The notes beneath the pieces are model-generated. The model saw nothing but the letters and a program-made list of their open reading frames with translations. It ran no database searches and was not told the DNA's origin. A program made the position numbers and the translations under genes. Below, in pieces: positions 1 through 8,890 of a stretch of 64,000 nt of DNA. The DNA is from Oscillospiraceae bacterium (GTDB lineage Bacteria; Bacillota; Clostridia; Oscillospirales; Ruminococcaceae), in contig JAGAKZ010000016.1 in NCBI GenBank assembly GCA_017848115.1, positions 1 through 64,000 of the forward strand. Reading direction: 5' to 3'. Numbering within the stretch: the stretch's first letter is position 1; each line of letters opens with the position of its first letter.

Positions 1-350
1 ATATGCCTTTTGATTTCACTTACAAGATTATCTGTATATTCATCGGCAAACGATGATATATCAAGATGAATTACATTATACTTGTTAAGATGCTTTTCAA
101 AATCTTCTGATTCTGAGATTTTTAATTTTGAAAATAATTCTCTTGAATCGCAACCACGACTGTAATATGCATCTATCATTCTTGCAGCCTGTGATTTTCC
201 AAATCTTCGTGCGTGACTTACTGATATACATTTTTCTTCGGTAAAAAGTCGGGTATTCAAAATCTCTATCATTGGTGTCTTGTCTATATATATCCTGCTG
301 TTTACCGCCTGATGATAGCTTCTGCCCGATGGATTGAAATATATGCCCAT
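1..350 (-). CDS. AAA-ATPase-like protein, N-terminal part (cut by window edge)
   Basis: The minus frame from ATG at 350 reads a protein beginning MGIYFNPSG, followed by the P-loop-like SHARRFGKSQAARM. It is nearly the same as the N-terminus of the next gene upstream (384-1691), so the two are tandem paralogues. GGAGG lies 7 bases before this ATG; an in-frame ATG at 368 lacks this spacing. The family (AAA-ATPase-like, usually joined to a C-terminal PD-(D/E)XK nuclease domain) is common and multicopy in gut Clostridia and Bacteroidetes, with no firmly known role. The stop lies outside the window, so intactness cannot be judged. Confidence 0.8.
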   Translation of the reverse strand, partial: MGIYFNPSGRSYHQAVNSRIYIDKTPMIEILNTRLFTEEKCISVSHARRFGKSQAARMIDAYYSRGCDSRELFSKLKISESEDFEKHLNKYNVIHLDISSFADEYTDNLVSEIKRH

Positions 351-383
351 TATTCTGCCTCCATTCATAATGTATTTTTTAAA

Positions 384-1691
384 CTAATCCACTTTCACCT
401 TTTCAATAACACACTCATGTTTCTTGCTTTCTCTGTCATAACTTACCCCCACAAGAATCACTTCTTCACCATATCCTTTAAGCGCTCCTGCATACTTTTT
501 CTCTTTTATCTGTCTTATCGCCGTATCAGCTATCTCACTCCAGTTTCCTGTTTCAAGCGCAAGGTGAAAAGCTGTTGCTACTTCAAAGTTTGGTATAAAA
601 GCTTTTCTTCTCTCTGCGTCATATCCCAGATATCCAAGATGTATAAGTGCCGTAAGCGCATCATCTTTTGAATTTATCACCGACAGATCATTTTTGAACT
701 TATCTGTTATTACACTTACTTTTCCTCCTGAAAGCATTTTCATCACATCTTCTTTTAGTCCGTCAAAGTTTAATGTAATAAATGTATTTATAGTATCAAA
801 TGCCGATGTGTTTTTCCAGTAAGACTCCAGACTATGATCCAACATTGCCTGATATACAGAATTCGGATTGTACATATGTTCATTATTTATATGATATCCA
901 TCATACCATTCTTTCACAGACTCAAAATTCATATCATATTTTTTGCAAAGTTCCTTTGTTTCATCTTCGGTAAATCCGAAGTATGGCGTAAATTCTTTTG
1001 AATCTATCATGGTATATTCTCTGAAATTATTAAGTGCAGACTCATCTCTTATTTTCTTTATCGGCAGTATTCCTGTTATATATCCGAGTGCAAGAAATTC
1101 CTGTGATTCTTCACTTTTAAAAAGAGAATGGAGAAACTGAAGATATTCGTGTACTATATCCTGTCTGTCGGAAAAATTTCTGACTACGCAGTCCCATTCA
1201 TCTATGATAATTACAAACGGATATTTTTCTTTTTTACCTTCAACGACAGTTTCTGTTTTGTCATATACCTGTTTTAATATTGTAGCAAACGGATTATCAA
1301 TATCCATTATATCAAGATACTTTGATTTTAACTCATTATATACCAGCTCTATTATCTTTGATACAAGATTTTCTTTATAATAATCAGCAATTGATGATAT
1401 ATCAAGATGAATTACATTGTACTTATTCAGATGCTTTTCAAAATCTTCTGACTCTGATATTTTTAAGCCCATAAACAATTCTTTTGAATCACAGCCACGA
1501 CTGTAATATGCGTCTATCATTCTTGCAGCCTGTGATTTTCCAAATCTGCGGGCATGACTTACGGATATGCAATTTTTTTCTGCTCCCAGTCTGCGGTTTA
1601 ATATATTAAGCAATCCTGTTTTATCAACATAGATTTCATCTCTTGATGCTTTTTGAAATCCTCTGTTTGATGGATTAAAATACGTACCCAT
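384..1691 (-). CDS. AAA-ATPase-like protein with deleted nuclease core
   Basis: 435 residues from ATG 1691 (GGAG upstream; an upstream in-frame start at 1733 lacks a ribosome site). The ATPase part is intact: P-loop-like SHARRFGKS at about 45-53 and Walker B VIIIDEWD at 160-167. In family members a PD-(D/E)XK domain of roughly 80-90 residues, with a conserved ADI...ELKW signature, follows the TGNW motif. Here TGNWSEI (about 381) joins directly to the terminal AIRQIKEKKYAGALKGY...CVIEKV segment, so the catalytic D and ExK are missing although the reading frame is kept. It is probably a decayed or nuclease-less variant. It is followed 33 bases later by a paralogue in the same direction. Confidence 0.8.
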   Translation of the reverse strand: MGTYFNPSNRGFQKASRDEIYVDKTGLLNILNRRLGAEKNCISVSHARRFGKSQAARMIDAYYSRGCDSKELFMGLKISESEDFEKHLNKYNVIHLDISSIADYYKENLVSKIIELVYNELKSKYLDIMDIDNPFATILKQVYDKTETVVEGKKEKYPFVIIIDEWDCVVRNFSDRQDIVHEYLQFLHSLFKSEESQEFLALGYITGILPIKKIRDESALNNFREYTMIDSKEFTPYFGFTEDETKELCKKYDMNFESVKEWYDGYHINNEHMYNPNSVYQAMLDHSLESYWKNTSAFDTINTFITLNFDGLKEDVMKMLSGGKVSVITDKFKNDLSVINSKDDALTALIHLGYLGYDAERRKAFIPNFEVATAFHLALETGNWSEIADTAIRQIKEKKYAGALKGYGEEVILVGVSYDRESKKHECVIEKVKVD

Positions 1692-1788
1692 ACGCTTTCT
1701 CCGTTCTTTTAAATGATATATATAGTATAACATTTTTTCACAGTGTTATCAAGGACAAAAATTAATTCTGCAAATACATCATATCCCC

Positions 1789-1817
1789 TTGAAAACTTCC
1801 TGTAAAACTGCTATAAT
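1789..1817 (+). promoter_or_regulatory. purA promoter
   Basis: TTGAAA (1789-1794), a 17-base spacer and TATAAT (1812-1817), with TGC just before the -10 (extended -10). It lies about 60 bases before purA, and the ATPase gene on the other side points away. Confidence 0.8.
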
Positions 1818-1875
1818 GTATGAGGGTATATATTTTCATATCCCGTTAATCAAACTGAAATGAGGAATAAAAAAC

Positions 1876-3153
1876 ATGCCAAGTAGTATTGTTATCGGAA
1901 CCCAGTGGGGCGACGAAGGAAAAGGAAAAATCATTGATATTCTCGCATCACAGGCCGAAGTCGTAGTGCGTTCTCAGGGAGGAAACAATGCAGGTCATAC
2001 TGTAGTAAATAACGGTGTCACATACAAACTTCACCTTATTCCATCAGGTATCCTTTATCCTGATACACTCTGCCTTATCGGTGCCGGTGTTGTTTTAGAT
2101 CCTAAAAACTTTATAGAAGAGCTTGAAATGCTCAAAGAGAGAAATATCTCAACTAAGAATCTTAAAATAGATCCTCGTGCTCATGTAGTTATGCCATGGC
2201 ATATCGAGCTTGACGGACTCTCAGAAGAGTTCAGAGGAAACAGTGATATCGGTACAACAAAGCGTGGTATAGGTCCTACATATATGGACAAGTACGAACG
2301 TTGCGGAATAAGAATGTACGATCTTATTCACCCTGAAGTTTTCAAGGAAAAGGCAATGGCTACAGGAAAACTCAAAAACAAGATAATCACTGAAGTATAC
2401 GGCGGACAGGCTTTTGATCTTGACGCAGTTATCAGCGAATACACAGAATACGGAAAGATTCTCGCTCCGTTTGTTGACGATGTATCTGTTCTTACATATC
2501 AGGCACATAAGGAAGGCAAAACAATAATGTTCGAAGGCGCTCAGGCTACACTTCTTGATATAGACTTCGGTACATATCCTTTCGTAACATCATCACACCC
2601 TGTTTCCGGTGGTGTTTGTGTAGGTTCAGGTGTGGGACCAAAGATGATCGACAGAATAATCGGTGTTGCCAAAGCTTACACAACAAGAGTCGGTAAAGGT
2701 CCGTTCCCGACAGAACTCAACGACGAAATCGGCGAAAAGATCAGAAATATCGGTGGCGAATTCGGTACTACAACAGGCCGTCCAAGAAGAACAGGCTGGT
2801 TTGACGCAGTTATTCTCCGTCATTCAGTAAGAGTAAACGGACTTGACGGAATCGCACTCAATAAACTTGATACATTAAGCGGTCTTGGCGACCTTAAAGT
2901 ATGTGTTGCATATAAGAAAGCTGACGGAACAGTTATAAATCACTTCCCGGCAGCACTTGAAGAACTTGATGGCTGTGAACCTGTATATGAAACTGTAAAG
3001 GGCTTTGACGAAGATATTTCCGGATGCAGAACATTCGACGAACTTCCTCAGGCTTGCAAGGACTATATAAAGAAAGTTGAAGAACTCTGTGAATGTCCGG
3101 TTGCTATGATAGGCGTAGGTCCTGACAGAGCACAGATCATCATCAGAGATTAA
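1876..3153 (+). CDS. purA: Adenylosuccinate synthase
   Basis: GTP-dependent ligase joining IMP and aspartate to adenylosuccinate, the first committed step to AMP in the cytoplasm. 425 residues, the normal family length. Residues 11-18 are the GTP-binding WGDEGKGK and the NNAGHTV motif follows at about 38-44; TTTGRPRRTGWFD is the typical C-terminal substrate loop. GAGGA lies 9 bases before the ATG. No terminator separates it from the repeat-containing membrane protein gene 27 bases downstream, so the two are probably co-transcribed. Confidence 0.97.
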   Translation: MPSSIVIGTQWGDEGKGKIIDILASQAEVVVRSQGGNNAGHTVVNNGVTYKLHLIPSGILYPDTLCLIGAGVVLDPKNFIEELEMLKERNISTKNLKIDPRAHVVMPWHIELDGLSEEFRGNSDIGTTKRGIGPTYMDKYERCGIRMYDLIHPEVFKEKAMATGKLKNKIITEVYGGQAFDLDAVISEYTEYGKILAPFVDDVSVLTYQAHKEGKTIMFEGAQATLLDIDFGTYPFVTSSHPVSGGVCVGSGVGPKMIDRIIGVAKAYTTRVGKGPFPTELNDEIGEKIRNIGGEFGTTTGRPRRTGWFDAVILRHSVRVNGLDGIALNKLDTLSGLGDLKVCVAYKKADGTVINHFPAALEELDGCEPVYETVKGFDEDISGCRTFDELPQACKDYIKKVEELCECPVAMIGVGPDRAQIIIRD

Positions 3154-3180
3154 TAAAATAATTTTTAAGAGGTGACAGAT

Positions 3181-4524
3181 GTGGCAGATAACAATCATAA
3201 CTTAGACGGCGTTCAGATACCACAGCTTGAAGAAACAACATATGATCCATCAAAAGCTGTCAAACATTCACTTGAAGGAATACAAGCGCCGACTCTCGAT
3301 GACACCTACACTCCACCGCAGAAAAAAACAACAATGGGGTTAAACGATATCGTAGCCCCTACTCTTTCGGACACCTATACTCCGGGACAGAGTACTCCTC
3401 AGTACCAGCAGTATGGTGTTCCTCAAAACACTCAGGCTCAGAGTACTCCTCAGTATCAGCAGTACGGCACTCCACAAAACGCTCAGGCTCAGAGTACTCC
3501 TCAGTATCAGCAGTACGGCGCTCCCCAGAACGCTCAGGCTCAAAGTACTCCTCAGTATCAGCAGTACGGCGCTCCCCAGAACGCTCAGGCTCAAAATACT
3601 CCTCAGTATCAGCAGTACGGCACTCCACAAAACGCTCAGGCTCAGAGTACTCCTCAGTATCAGCAGTACGGCACTCCCCAGAATGCTCAGGCTCAGAGTA
3701 CTCCTCAGTATCAGCAGTACGGCGCTACTCAGAACGCTCAGACTCAGAGTACTCCTCAGTATCAGCAGTACGGCGCTGCTCAGAATGCTCAGGCTCAGAG
3801 TACTCCTCAGTACCAGCAGTATAGCACCGCTCAGAACACTCAGGCTCAGAGTACTCAGTACCAGCAGTACGGTTCTGCTCCACAGCAAAATAATGCATCT
3901 CAGCTAAATCACAGTCTTGACGATGTGCAAAAACCGATGCTTGATGATGAACCACCACCGACACAAAGATATGTTCCGAAATATGTTGATCCGGACATAG
4001 AAGCCGCAAAAAAACAGGCTGTAGACAGAGCGATAAAAAGTTCTCTCAGTTCTGTTCCGGATAGTTTTGATCAGGAAAAAAGCCGTGAAGTCTACAGAGA
4101 ATTTATGCGTGAAAAAGAATCAGACATGGCAAAGAAAGGTGCTAAAACAGTTATTTTGCTTGCTGTTATCGGACTTTTCTCAGGACTTTTTGCAATACTC
4201 TTTTCAGGTGGCGCTCTTAAAGAAAGCACACCGGGTATAATAGAATCATTCAACGGATACTATGTACTTGTTGGTATTGCACTGATGATTGGATCAGTTG
4301 TAATGTTTATAAAATCGCCTTCAGCACAAAAAGCATCATCGACAATATTTACACTTGCAACTATACTGCATGTCATTCCGGGAATATTTGTCGGATTTGC
4401 AAAAGCTTCGGGCATATCATGGTTATATTATGTACTTGTTCTTGTTATCAATATTGCTATATGCTTCACTTACGGTTCAAGTGAAAATATAAAGAAACAT
4501 TATAACGGACACGAGATTTATTAA
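3181..4524 (+). CDS. Q-rich tandem-repeat protein with C-terminal membrane domain
   Basis: 447 residues from GTG 3181, chosen because AAGAGG sits 8 bases upstream; an in-frame GTG at 3172 overlaps that site. Three N-terminal blocks of the form L-D/E-G/D-V/I-Q/V-x-P-x-L-x-D/E recur exactly every 23 residues (8-18, 31-41, 54-64), and a fourth occurs after the repeats (246-256). Residues 71-223 are nine 17-residue repeats of the type STPQYQQYGxPQNAQAQ, plus a degenerate tenth. Residues about 321-445 hold four hydrophobic segments. I do not recognise the family. The layout suggests a disordered, low-charge cytoplasmic or surface tail on a four-helix membrane anchor. It follows purA without a terminator. 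Confidence 0.85.
   Translation: MADNNHNLDGVQIPQLEETTYDPSKAVKHSLEGIQAPTLDDTYTPPQKKTTMGLNDIVAPTLSDTYTPGQSTPQYQQYGVPQNTQAQSTPQYQQYGTPQNAQAQSTPQYQQYGAPQNAQAQSTPQYQQYGAPQNAQAQNTPQYQQYGTPQNAQAQSTPQYQQYGTPQNAQAQSTPQYQQYGATQNAQTQSTPQYQQYGAAQNAQAQSTPQYQQYSTAQNTQAQSTQYQQYGSAPQQNNASQLNHSLDDVQKPMLDDEPPPTQRYVPKYVDPDIEAAKKQAVDRAIKSSLSSVPDSFDQEKSREVYREFMREKESDMAKKGAKTVILLAVIGLFSGLFAILFSGGALKESTPGIIESFNGYYVLVGIALMIGSVVMFIKSPSAQKASSTIFTLATILHVIPGIFVGFAKASGISWLYYVLVLVINIAICFTYGSSENIKKHYNGHEIY
3391..3849 (+). repeat. Nine 51-bp in-frame tandem repeats
   Basis: Nine copies of 51 bases, each starting AGTACTCCTCAGTA or a close variant, encode 17 residues per unit. A shortened copy continues to about 3885. Several units differ by only a few bases, so copy number is probably variable between strains. 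Confidence 0.95.
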
Positions 4525-4531
4525 AAAACTT

Positions 4532-4568
4532 AAAGCAATAACTATGAGTTTAAAATAGTTATTGCTTT
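4532..4568 (+). terminator. Intrinsic terminator after the repeat protein gene
   Basis: A perfect 14-bp stem (4532-4545 with 4555-4568) and 9-base loop, followed by GTTTTG. It separates the purA unit from the TIM-barrel gene. Confidence 0.8.
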
Positions 4569-4594
4569 GTTTTGACAAACCGAGGTATCCAACT

Positions 4595-5314
4595 ATGATA
4601 AACCATCCTAACCTTATCGTTATGCTCACAACCGATGACTACACCTCAGCTGATGCATACAATATTTTTGAGTGTTGCAAATACTCAAACGCTGAATACT
4701 GGGGTATGAAAGAAGCACCTCTTCCTGTTTCTGATATGAAAAAACTTTATTCTTATATGAAAAAATACAATAAAAAAACAATCCTTGAAGTAGTTTCATA
4801 CAATGAAAAAGAATGTATCGATGGTGCAAAAATTGCTGTAGAATGTAATTGTGACATACTAATGGGAACTTATTTTTTTGATTCTGTAAATGAAATATGC
4901 ATTGAAAACAATATCAGATATATGCCATTTGTCGGAGAAGTTACAGAACGCCCGTCTGTTTTAAACGGAGATATTGATGAAATGATAGAACAGGCATACG
5001 CTCTCCAAAAAAAAGGGGTATATGGATTTGACCTGCTCGGATATCGTTATACAGGAAATCAACAGACACTTATCAATAAATTCATTTGTGCAGTAAATGC
5101 ACCTATATGCATAGCCGGCGGTATAGACAATTTTGAGAAACTTGATTTTATAAGAAGCTCTTCTCCATGGGCTTTTACTGTAGGAAGTGCTTTCTTTAAA
5201 AATAAATTTGACGGAACATTTTGTGAACAAATAAACAAGGTTTGTGAATATATTCAAAATAATGATGTGTATAAGCCGGGGTGGAAAAATGCTGAAAAAA
5301 TTTTATCCGTATGA
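4595..5314 (+). CDS. TIM-barrel protein of unknown function
   Basis: 239 residues from ATG 4595, with GAGG 9 bases upstream; an upstream TTG at 4562 lies inside the preceding terminator hairpin. Alternating strands and helices end in CIAGGID and AFTVGSAFF, which look like the paired phosphate-binding loops of (beta/alpha)8 barrels such as HisA or phosphoribosylanthranilate isomerase. I cannot assign a substrate. Its last 26 bases overlap the YqeG-type phosphatase gene, so the two are translationally coupled, which suggests a joint role on a phosphorylated compound. Confidence 0.65.
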   Translation: MINHPNLIVMLTTDDYTSADAYNIFECCKYSNAEYWGMKEAPLPVSDMKKLYSYMKKYNKKTILEVVSYNEKECIDGAKIAVECNCDILMGTYFFDSVNEICIENNIRYMPFVGEVTERPSVLNGDIDEMIEQAYALQKKGVYGFDLLGYRYTGNQQTLINKFICAVNAPICIAGGIDNFEKLDFIRSSSPWAFTVGSAFFKNKFDGTFCEQINKVCEYIQNNDVYKPGWKNAEKILSV

Positions 5315-5819
5315 ACATGTAAAAAGTGTTTTTGATATCGACTATGAAAAATTATATCAACAAGGTTTCAGAGGTCTTGTATTTGACATAGACAACACTC
5401 TAGTACATCATGGTGACAATTCAAATCAGAAAATCGATAATTTATTTTCATATATAAAAAAAATCGGTTTTAAAACACTTCTCCTCACCAACAATGATGA
5501 ACCAAGAGTACAAAGATTTATAGAAAATATCGACACGCCTTATATATGTGACGCTAACAAACCTGAAAAAAGCTGTTATATAAATGCTGTAAAATCACTT
5601 AATATCAGTAAAGAAAAAATTATATGCATAGGCGATCAGATATTTACTGATATACTTGGTGCAAACAGATGTGACATTCCAAATATACTGGTAGATTTTA
5701 TACGTCTGCCCGATGAAAGAAAATTTGGCAAGAGAAGATTTGTTGAAAAAATGATTCTTAAAACATACAAAATTTCCGCATACCGTCACCGACTCGGTGA
5801 TATTATCAGAGAACTTTGA
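5289..5819 (+). CDS. yqeG: YqeG-family HAD phosphatase
   Basis: 176 residues from ATG 5289 (GGGGTGG just upstream). The HAD motif I is FDIDNTLV, motif II is LLTNN, and IGDQIFTDILGAN is the C-terminal magnesium-binding motif. This pattern, with the KRRFVEKMILKTY tail, is that of the YqeG/GEP4-like family (class IIIA HAD). Eukaryotic relatives dephosphorylate phosphatidylglycerophosphate; the bacterial substrate is not settled. Overlaps the TIM-barrel gene and is 19 bases from the VanW gene. Confidence 0.85.
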   Translation: MLKKFYPYEHVKSVFDIDYEKLYQQGFRGLVFDIDNTLVHHGDNSNQKIDNLFSYIKKIGFKTLLLTNNDEPRVQRFIENIDTPYICDANKPEKSCYINAVKSLNISKEKIICIGDQIFTDILGANRCDIPNILVDFIRLPDERKFGKRRFVEKMILKTYKISAYRHRLGDIIREL

Positions 5820-5838
5820 AAAAAGGAGTCCGACACAA

Positions 5839-6666
5839 ATGTCTTCAAGAAAGTTATTTTGCGATATACATCCGATATGCTTTGCTATTTCCGAAAAAAA
5901 AGAAATACTAAAACGTAATATCAAAAACATTAAAGAAAAAGAAACTTTTTCAAAAAATTTTTCAGACCGAAAACTTTCCAATGTTATATCCTCAACAAGT
6001 TCAGGGCTTATAAAAAGAGGAAAAGGAATAGATATAAAGCTTCAGGAAAATAAAGCTGTAAATATTGAAATAGCCTGTAAAAGTATAAATAAAATGATAA
6101 TACATCCTGGAGAAACTTTTTCTTTCTGGAAATCAATAGGAAAAACAACCAAACGAAAAGGATACAAAGACGGTCGTGTGCTTACAAACGGAAAAATACG
6201 TGCAGGTATAGGCGGTGGACTTTGTAACCTCAGCAATACCATAAATCTGCTAATAATGCACAGTCCACTCGAAGTTACCGAATTTCATGCACATTCAGAC
6301 GCACTTGCACCTGATAACGGAAAAAGAATCCCATTCAGTGCCGGTACATCAGTCAACTATAACTATCTGGATTTCAGATTTAAAAACAACACTGACAAAG
6401 ATGTACAGCTTTTACTATGGTGTGAAGATGAAAAACTATACGGCGAACTGCGATGCGATTCAGAATTTCCGTACAGATATGAGCTTGAAGAAAAAGATCA
6501 TCATTTTAAAAAAATAAATAATAAATATTTCAGAATATCAAAAATATATAAAAATACTATTGACAAAAAAAGTGGAAAACTTATATCACAGATTCTTGTA
6601 CTGGACAATAAATCAGAAGTAATGTACGACTACAGTCTGATACCACCCGAACAAATCAAACAATAA
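5839..6666 (+). CDS. VanW family protein
   Basis: 275 residues from ATG 5839 with AGGAG 10 bases upstream. The core HPGETFSFW...GGGLCNLSNTI and the FSAGTSVNYNYLDFRF stretch are characteristic of the VanW family, found beside some vancomycin-resistance clusters but much more widespread and of unknown biochemical function. No signal peptide or membrane helix is visible, so this member is probably cytoplasmic. There are no other van genes here, so its presence is not evidence of glycopeptide resistance. Last gene of a three-gene unit. Confidence 0.85.
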   Translation: MSSRKLFCDIHPICFAISEKKEILKRNIKNIKEKETFSKNFSDRKLSNVISSTSSGLIKRGKGIDIKLQENKAVNIEIACKSINKMIIHPGETFSFWKSIGKTTKRKGYKDGRVLTNGKIRAGIGGGLCNLSNTINLLIMHSPLEVTEFHAHSDALAPDNGKRIPFSAGTSVNYNYLDFRFKNNTDKDVQLLLWCEDEKLYGELRCDSEFPYRYELEEKDHHFKKINNKYFRISKIYKNTIDKKSGKLISQILVLDNKSEVMYDYSLIPPEQIKQ

Positions 6667-6671
6667 AAATA

Positions 6672-6716
6672 AAACCTTCAGATTTTTCAAAAACTCTTAG
6701 AAAAATCTGAAGGTTT
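6672..6716. terminator. Bidirectional terminator
   Basis: A perfect 17-bp stem (6672-6688 with 6700-6716) around an 11-base loop, with AT-rich flanks on both sides, between the convergent VanW and AI-2E transporter genes. Confidence 0.85.
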
Positions 6717-6743
6717 ATTTTTATATAATAAAACTCAGGTTTA

Positions 6744-7937
6744 TTAACTGCTTTCTCCTGAAGAAGCGGGATTTGGTTTTTCAACTTCTTCTTTTAAAAC
6801 GGTGTATACTACCGACATGAGCGGAATGGCTACTATCATGCCAAACACACCCTGAAGGCCTCCGCCTACTATAACCGCAACCGATACCCAGAGTGAAGGC
6901 AATCCCATCGAATTTCCTACAACCTTAGGATAAATAAGGTTTGATTCTATCTGCTGAAGAATGATTACAAAAACCACAAACCATATTGCGTCTTTTGGAT
7001 TTGCAAGCAGAAGAATTATTGCTCCCGGAATAGTACCTATTATCGGACCGACTATAGGTATGAGATTTGTAAGACCTATTATAACACTTATGAGCAATGC
7101 ATAGTCAAATCCCAGAACAGTCATTCCTATAAAACACATAACACCGAGTACAAAAGCTTCTGTAAGCTGACCGCTTATAAAGCTTGAAAATTTGTCAGAA
7201 ATCAGATTAAGATACTTTGTGATAAGATTATACTTATCAGGTTTGCAAAATCTCTTTCCGAGTTTTTTTCCCTGCTCACTGAGGTGATTTTTCTCAGCCA
7301 TAATGTACACCGACAAAATAACGCCGAGTACAATATCGATCACAGAACCTACAAAATTTGCTGTAGCACCAAAAGTTTTCATAAGAATAGTAGGTATGTG
7401 AGAAGAAAGACTGTAAAGCTTAGGAAGTATATCAAGCTCCTCTATCCATTTTGCTATGGTATCATCATTATTTTTATAATACTTGTTTACGATACTCTCT
7501 ATGTTCCTGTAGTACACATCAAAGTTTTCAGAAAAATCTCCTATGCTCTTTGCTACCTGAGGAACTATAATAACCATAAGAAGCGCCAGAAAAAGAATGA
7601 CACATATATATACAGTCACTATAGAAAGCTTGAACGGAAGTGTACTTCTCGGCGGAAGTTCATCGGGAAGGACTCCTCTGTTCTGCCTTTTTATCTTTTC
7701 GAGTTTCGCCTTATAAATATTATCATATATTTTTTCATACCGCTTACTTATCATATCAAGCGGTTTCTTCAAAGCAAATGCTATAAATCCTCCTATGATA
7801 ACCGGTTTGGCTACATTGATAAGCTTATCTACTGCCCTCATAAATCCATCATACTTGATAAACAGAAATGCAAACGCAACCAGAATAACACCTATCAGAA
7901 GAAAAGAACGCATTCGCTTATCTTCAAGATATTTCAT
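6744..7937 (-). CDS. AI-2E family transporter (permease)
   Basis: 397 residues from ATG 7937 with GGAGG 7 bases upstream. Multiple hydrophobic helices surround a long soluble segment, and the C-terminal half holds the family signature GLTNLIPIVGPIIGTIPG and a final segment rich in small hydrophobic residues. The family (TqsA/YdiK-like) exports small molecules or ions and includes sodium/proton antiporters; true AI-2 export applies only to some members. It lies downstream of the AraC regulator with a 23-base gap. Confidence 0.85.
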   Translation of the reverse strand: MKYLEDKRMRSFLLIGVILVAFAFLFIKYDGFMRAVDKLINVAKPVIIGGFIAFALKKPLDMISKRYEKIYDNIYKAKLEKIKRQNRGVLPDELPPRSTLPFKLSIVTVYICVILFLALLMVIIVPQVAKSIGDFSENFDVYYRNIESIVNKYYKNNDDTIAKWIEELDILPKLYSLSSHIPTILMKTFGATANFVGSVIDIVLGVILSVYIMAEKNHLSEQGKKLGKRFCKPDKYNLITKYLNLISDKFSSFISGQLTEAFVLGVMCFIGMTVLGFDYALLISVIIGLTNLIPIVGPIIGTIPGAIILLLANPKDAIWFVVFVIILQQIESNLIYPKVVGNSMGLPSLWVSVAVIVGGGLQGVFGMIVAIPLMSVVYTVLKEEVEKPNPASSGESS

Positions 7938-7960
7938 TTTTTTGCCTCCACTACCTAATA

Positions 7961-8860
7961 TCAATCATCTTCTGTTTTTATCTCAAGGTCTTTTTCAAGC
8001 CATGCTTTTCTGTATTTATATGGTGTAGTGCATTCTATTGCCTTGAACTGCTTATTAAAATAACAGGTATCATAGAAACCGCACGCAACTGAAATTTCTT
8101 CAAGAGTCTTGTCGGAATATTTCAGAAGCCACTTGGCATTTCCTATTCTCTTCTGCATTATATACTTTGCTATCGTTATTCCATAAGCTTTTTTAAATTC
8201 CTTTGTAAGATGGAACTTACTTATGCTGAATTTTTCGCATATTGTTTCCAGATAAATATCACTGGTATAATTTATGTTTATATATCGCCTGATCTCAGCA
8301 AGTTTTCTTACTATCTGAGAAGTATATATCGTGTCATTTTTCTTGAATGTCATCATGAGAGTAAGAAGTTCGACAATTATTTTTGAAGAACGTACTTCAG
8401 TTGACGAATCATGCTTTGTATTTATCTCGATAAGCTGACGCATGAGATCTTCAAAAGGATCTATCATCTCAGGATGAATTACATTTATATACGCATTTGC
8501 GAAATATTCATAATATCCTCGTGCATTCGGTCCGTTAAAATGAAGCCATAAAAGCTTCCACGGATCACTCAGGCTACTCTTGTATGAATGTGGTTTAAGA
8601 CAATCTATGAGAAAACAACAGCCTTTTGAAAGTGAATATGTTCTGTTATTGTAAACAAGTTCACCCTTGCCATCAAGCACTATAACAAACAAAAACGAAT
8701 CAAGATTGTCACGTATAGTATTGTACGGCTTTATTACATTCAGATAACCGACTTCCTGTACATAGAAAAATGTTTCTTTAACCGATGCACTTACCGTACA
8801 CAAGATACGATAAGAATCATTTGCATAATTACTCTTAAAGCTATCAAATAAACTATCCAA
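7961..8860 (-). CDS. AraC family transcriptional regulator
   Basis: 299 residues. The N-terminal half is a cupin-like sensor (LDGKGELVYNNRTYSLSKG, then a PHSYKSS turn). The C-terminal 100 residues carry two helix-turn-helix motifs, FSISKFHLTKEFKKAYG and LEEISVACGFYDTCYFNKQFK, typical of AraC/XylS proteins that sense sugars. Translation starts at TTG 8860, supported by AGGAAG about 9 bases upstream. It lies 30 bases after nadC in the same direction. Its targets are not evident; the AI-2E transporter next to it is one candidate. Confidence 0.88.
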   Translation of the reverse strand: MDSLFDSFKSNYANDSYRILCTVSASVKETFFYVQEVGYLNVIKPYNTIRDNLDSFLFVIVLDGKGELVYNNRTYSLSKGCCFLIDCLKPHSYKSSLSDPWKLLWLHFNGPNARGYYEYFANAYINVIHPEMIDPFEDLMRQLIEINTKHDSSTEVRSSKIIVELLTLMMTFKKNDTIYTSQIVRKLAEIRRYININYTSDIYLETICEKFSISKFHLTKEFKKAYGITIAKYIMQKRIGNAKWLLKYSDKTLEEISVACGFYDTCYFNKQFKAIECTTPYKYRKAWLEKDLEIKTEDD

Positions 8861-8890
8861 TTTAAATCACTTCCTGTGTATTATTTTTTC

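Noticed and set aside
3340..4009. Long open frames on the opposite strand and in other frames across the repeat region.
   Set aside because: They are by-products of the 51-bp repeat unit (a multiple of three keeps all frames open). The plus frame has a ribosome site, a membrane domain and a terminator; the others have none.
5839..6666. VanW as evidence of vancomycin resistance.
   Set aside because: No vanHAX/vanB, vanRS or vanY genes are present. VanW-family proteins are widespread in susceptible Firmicutes.
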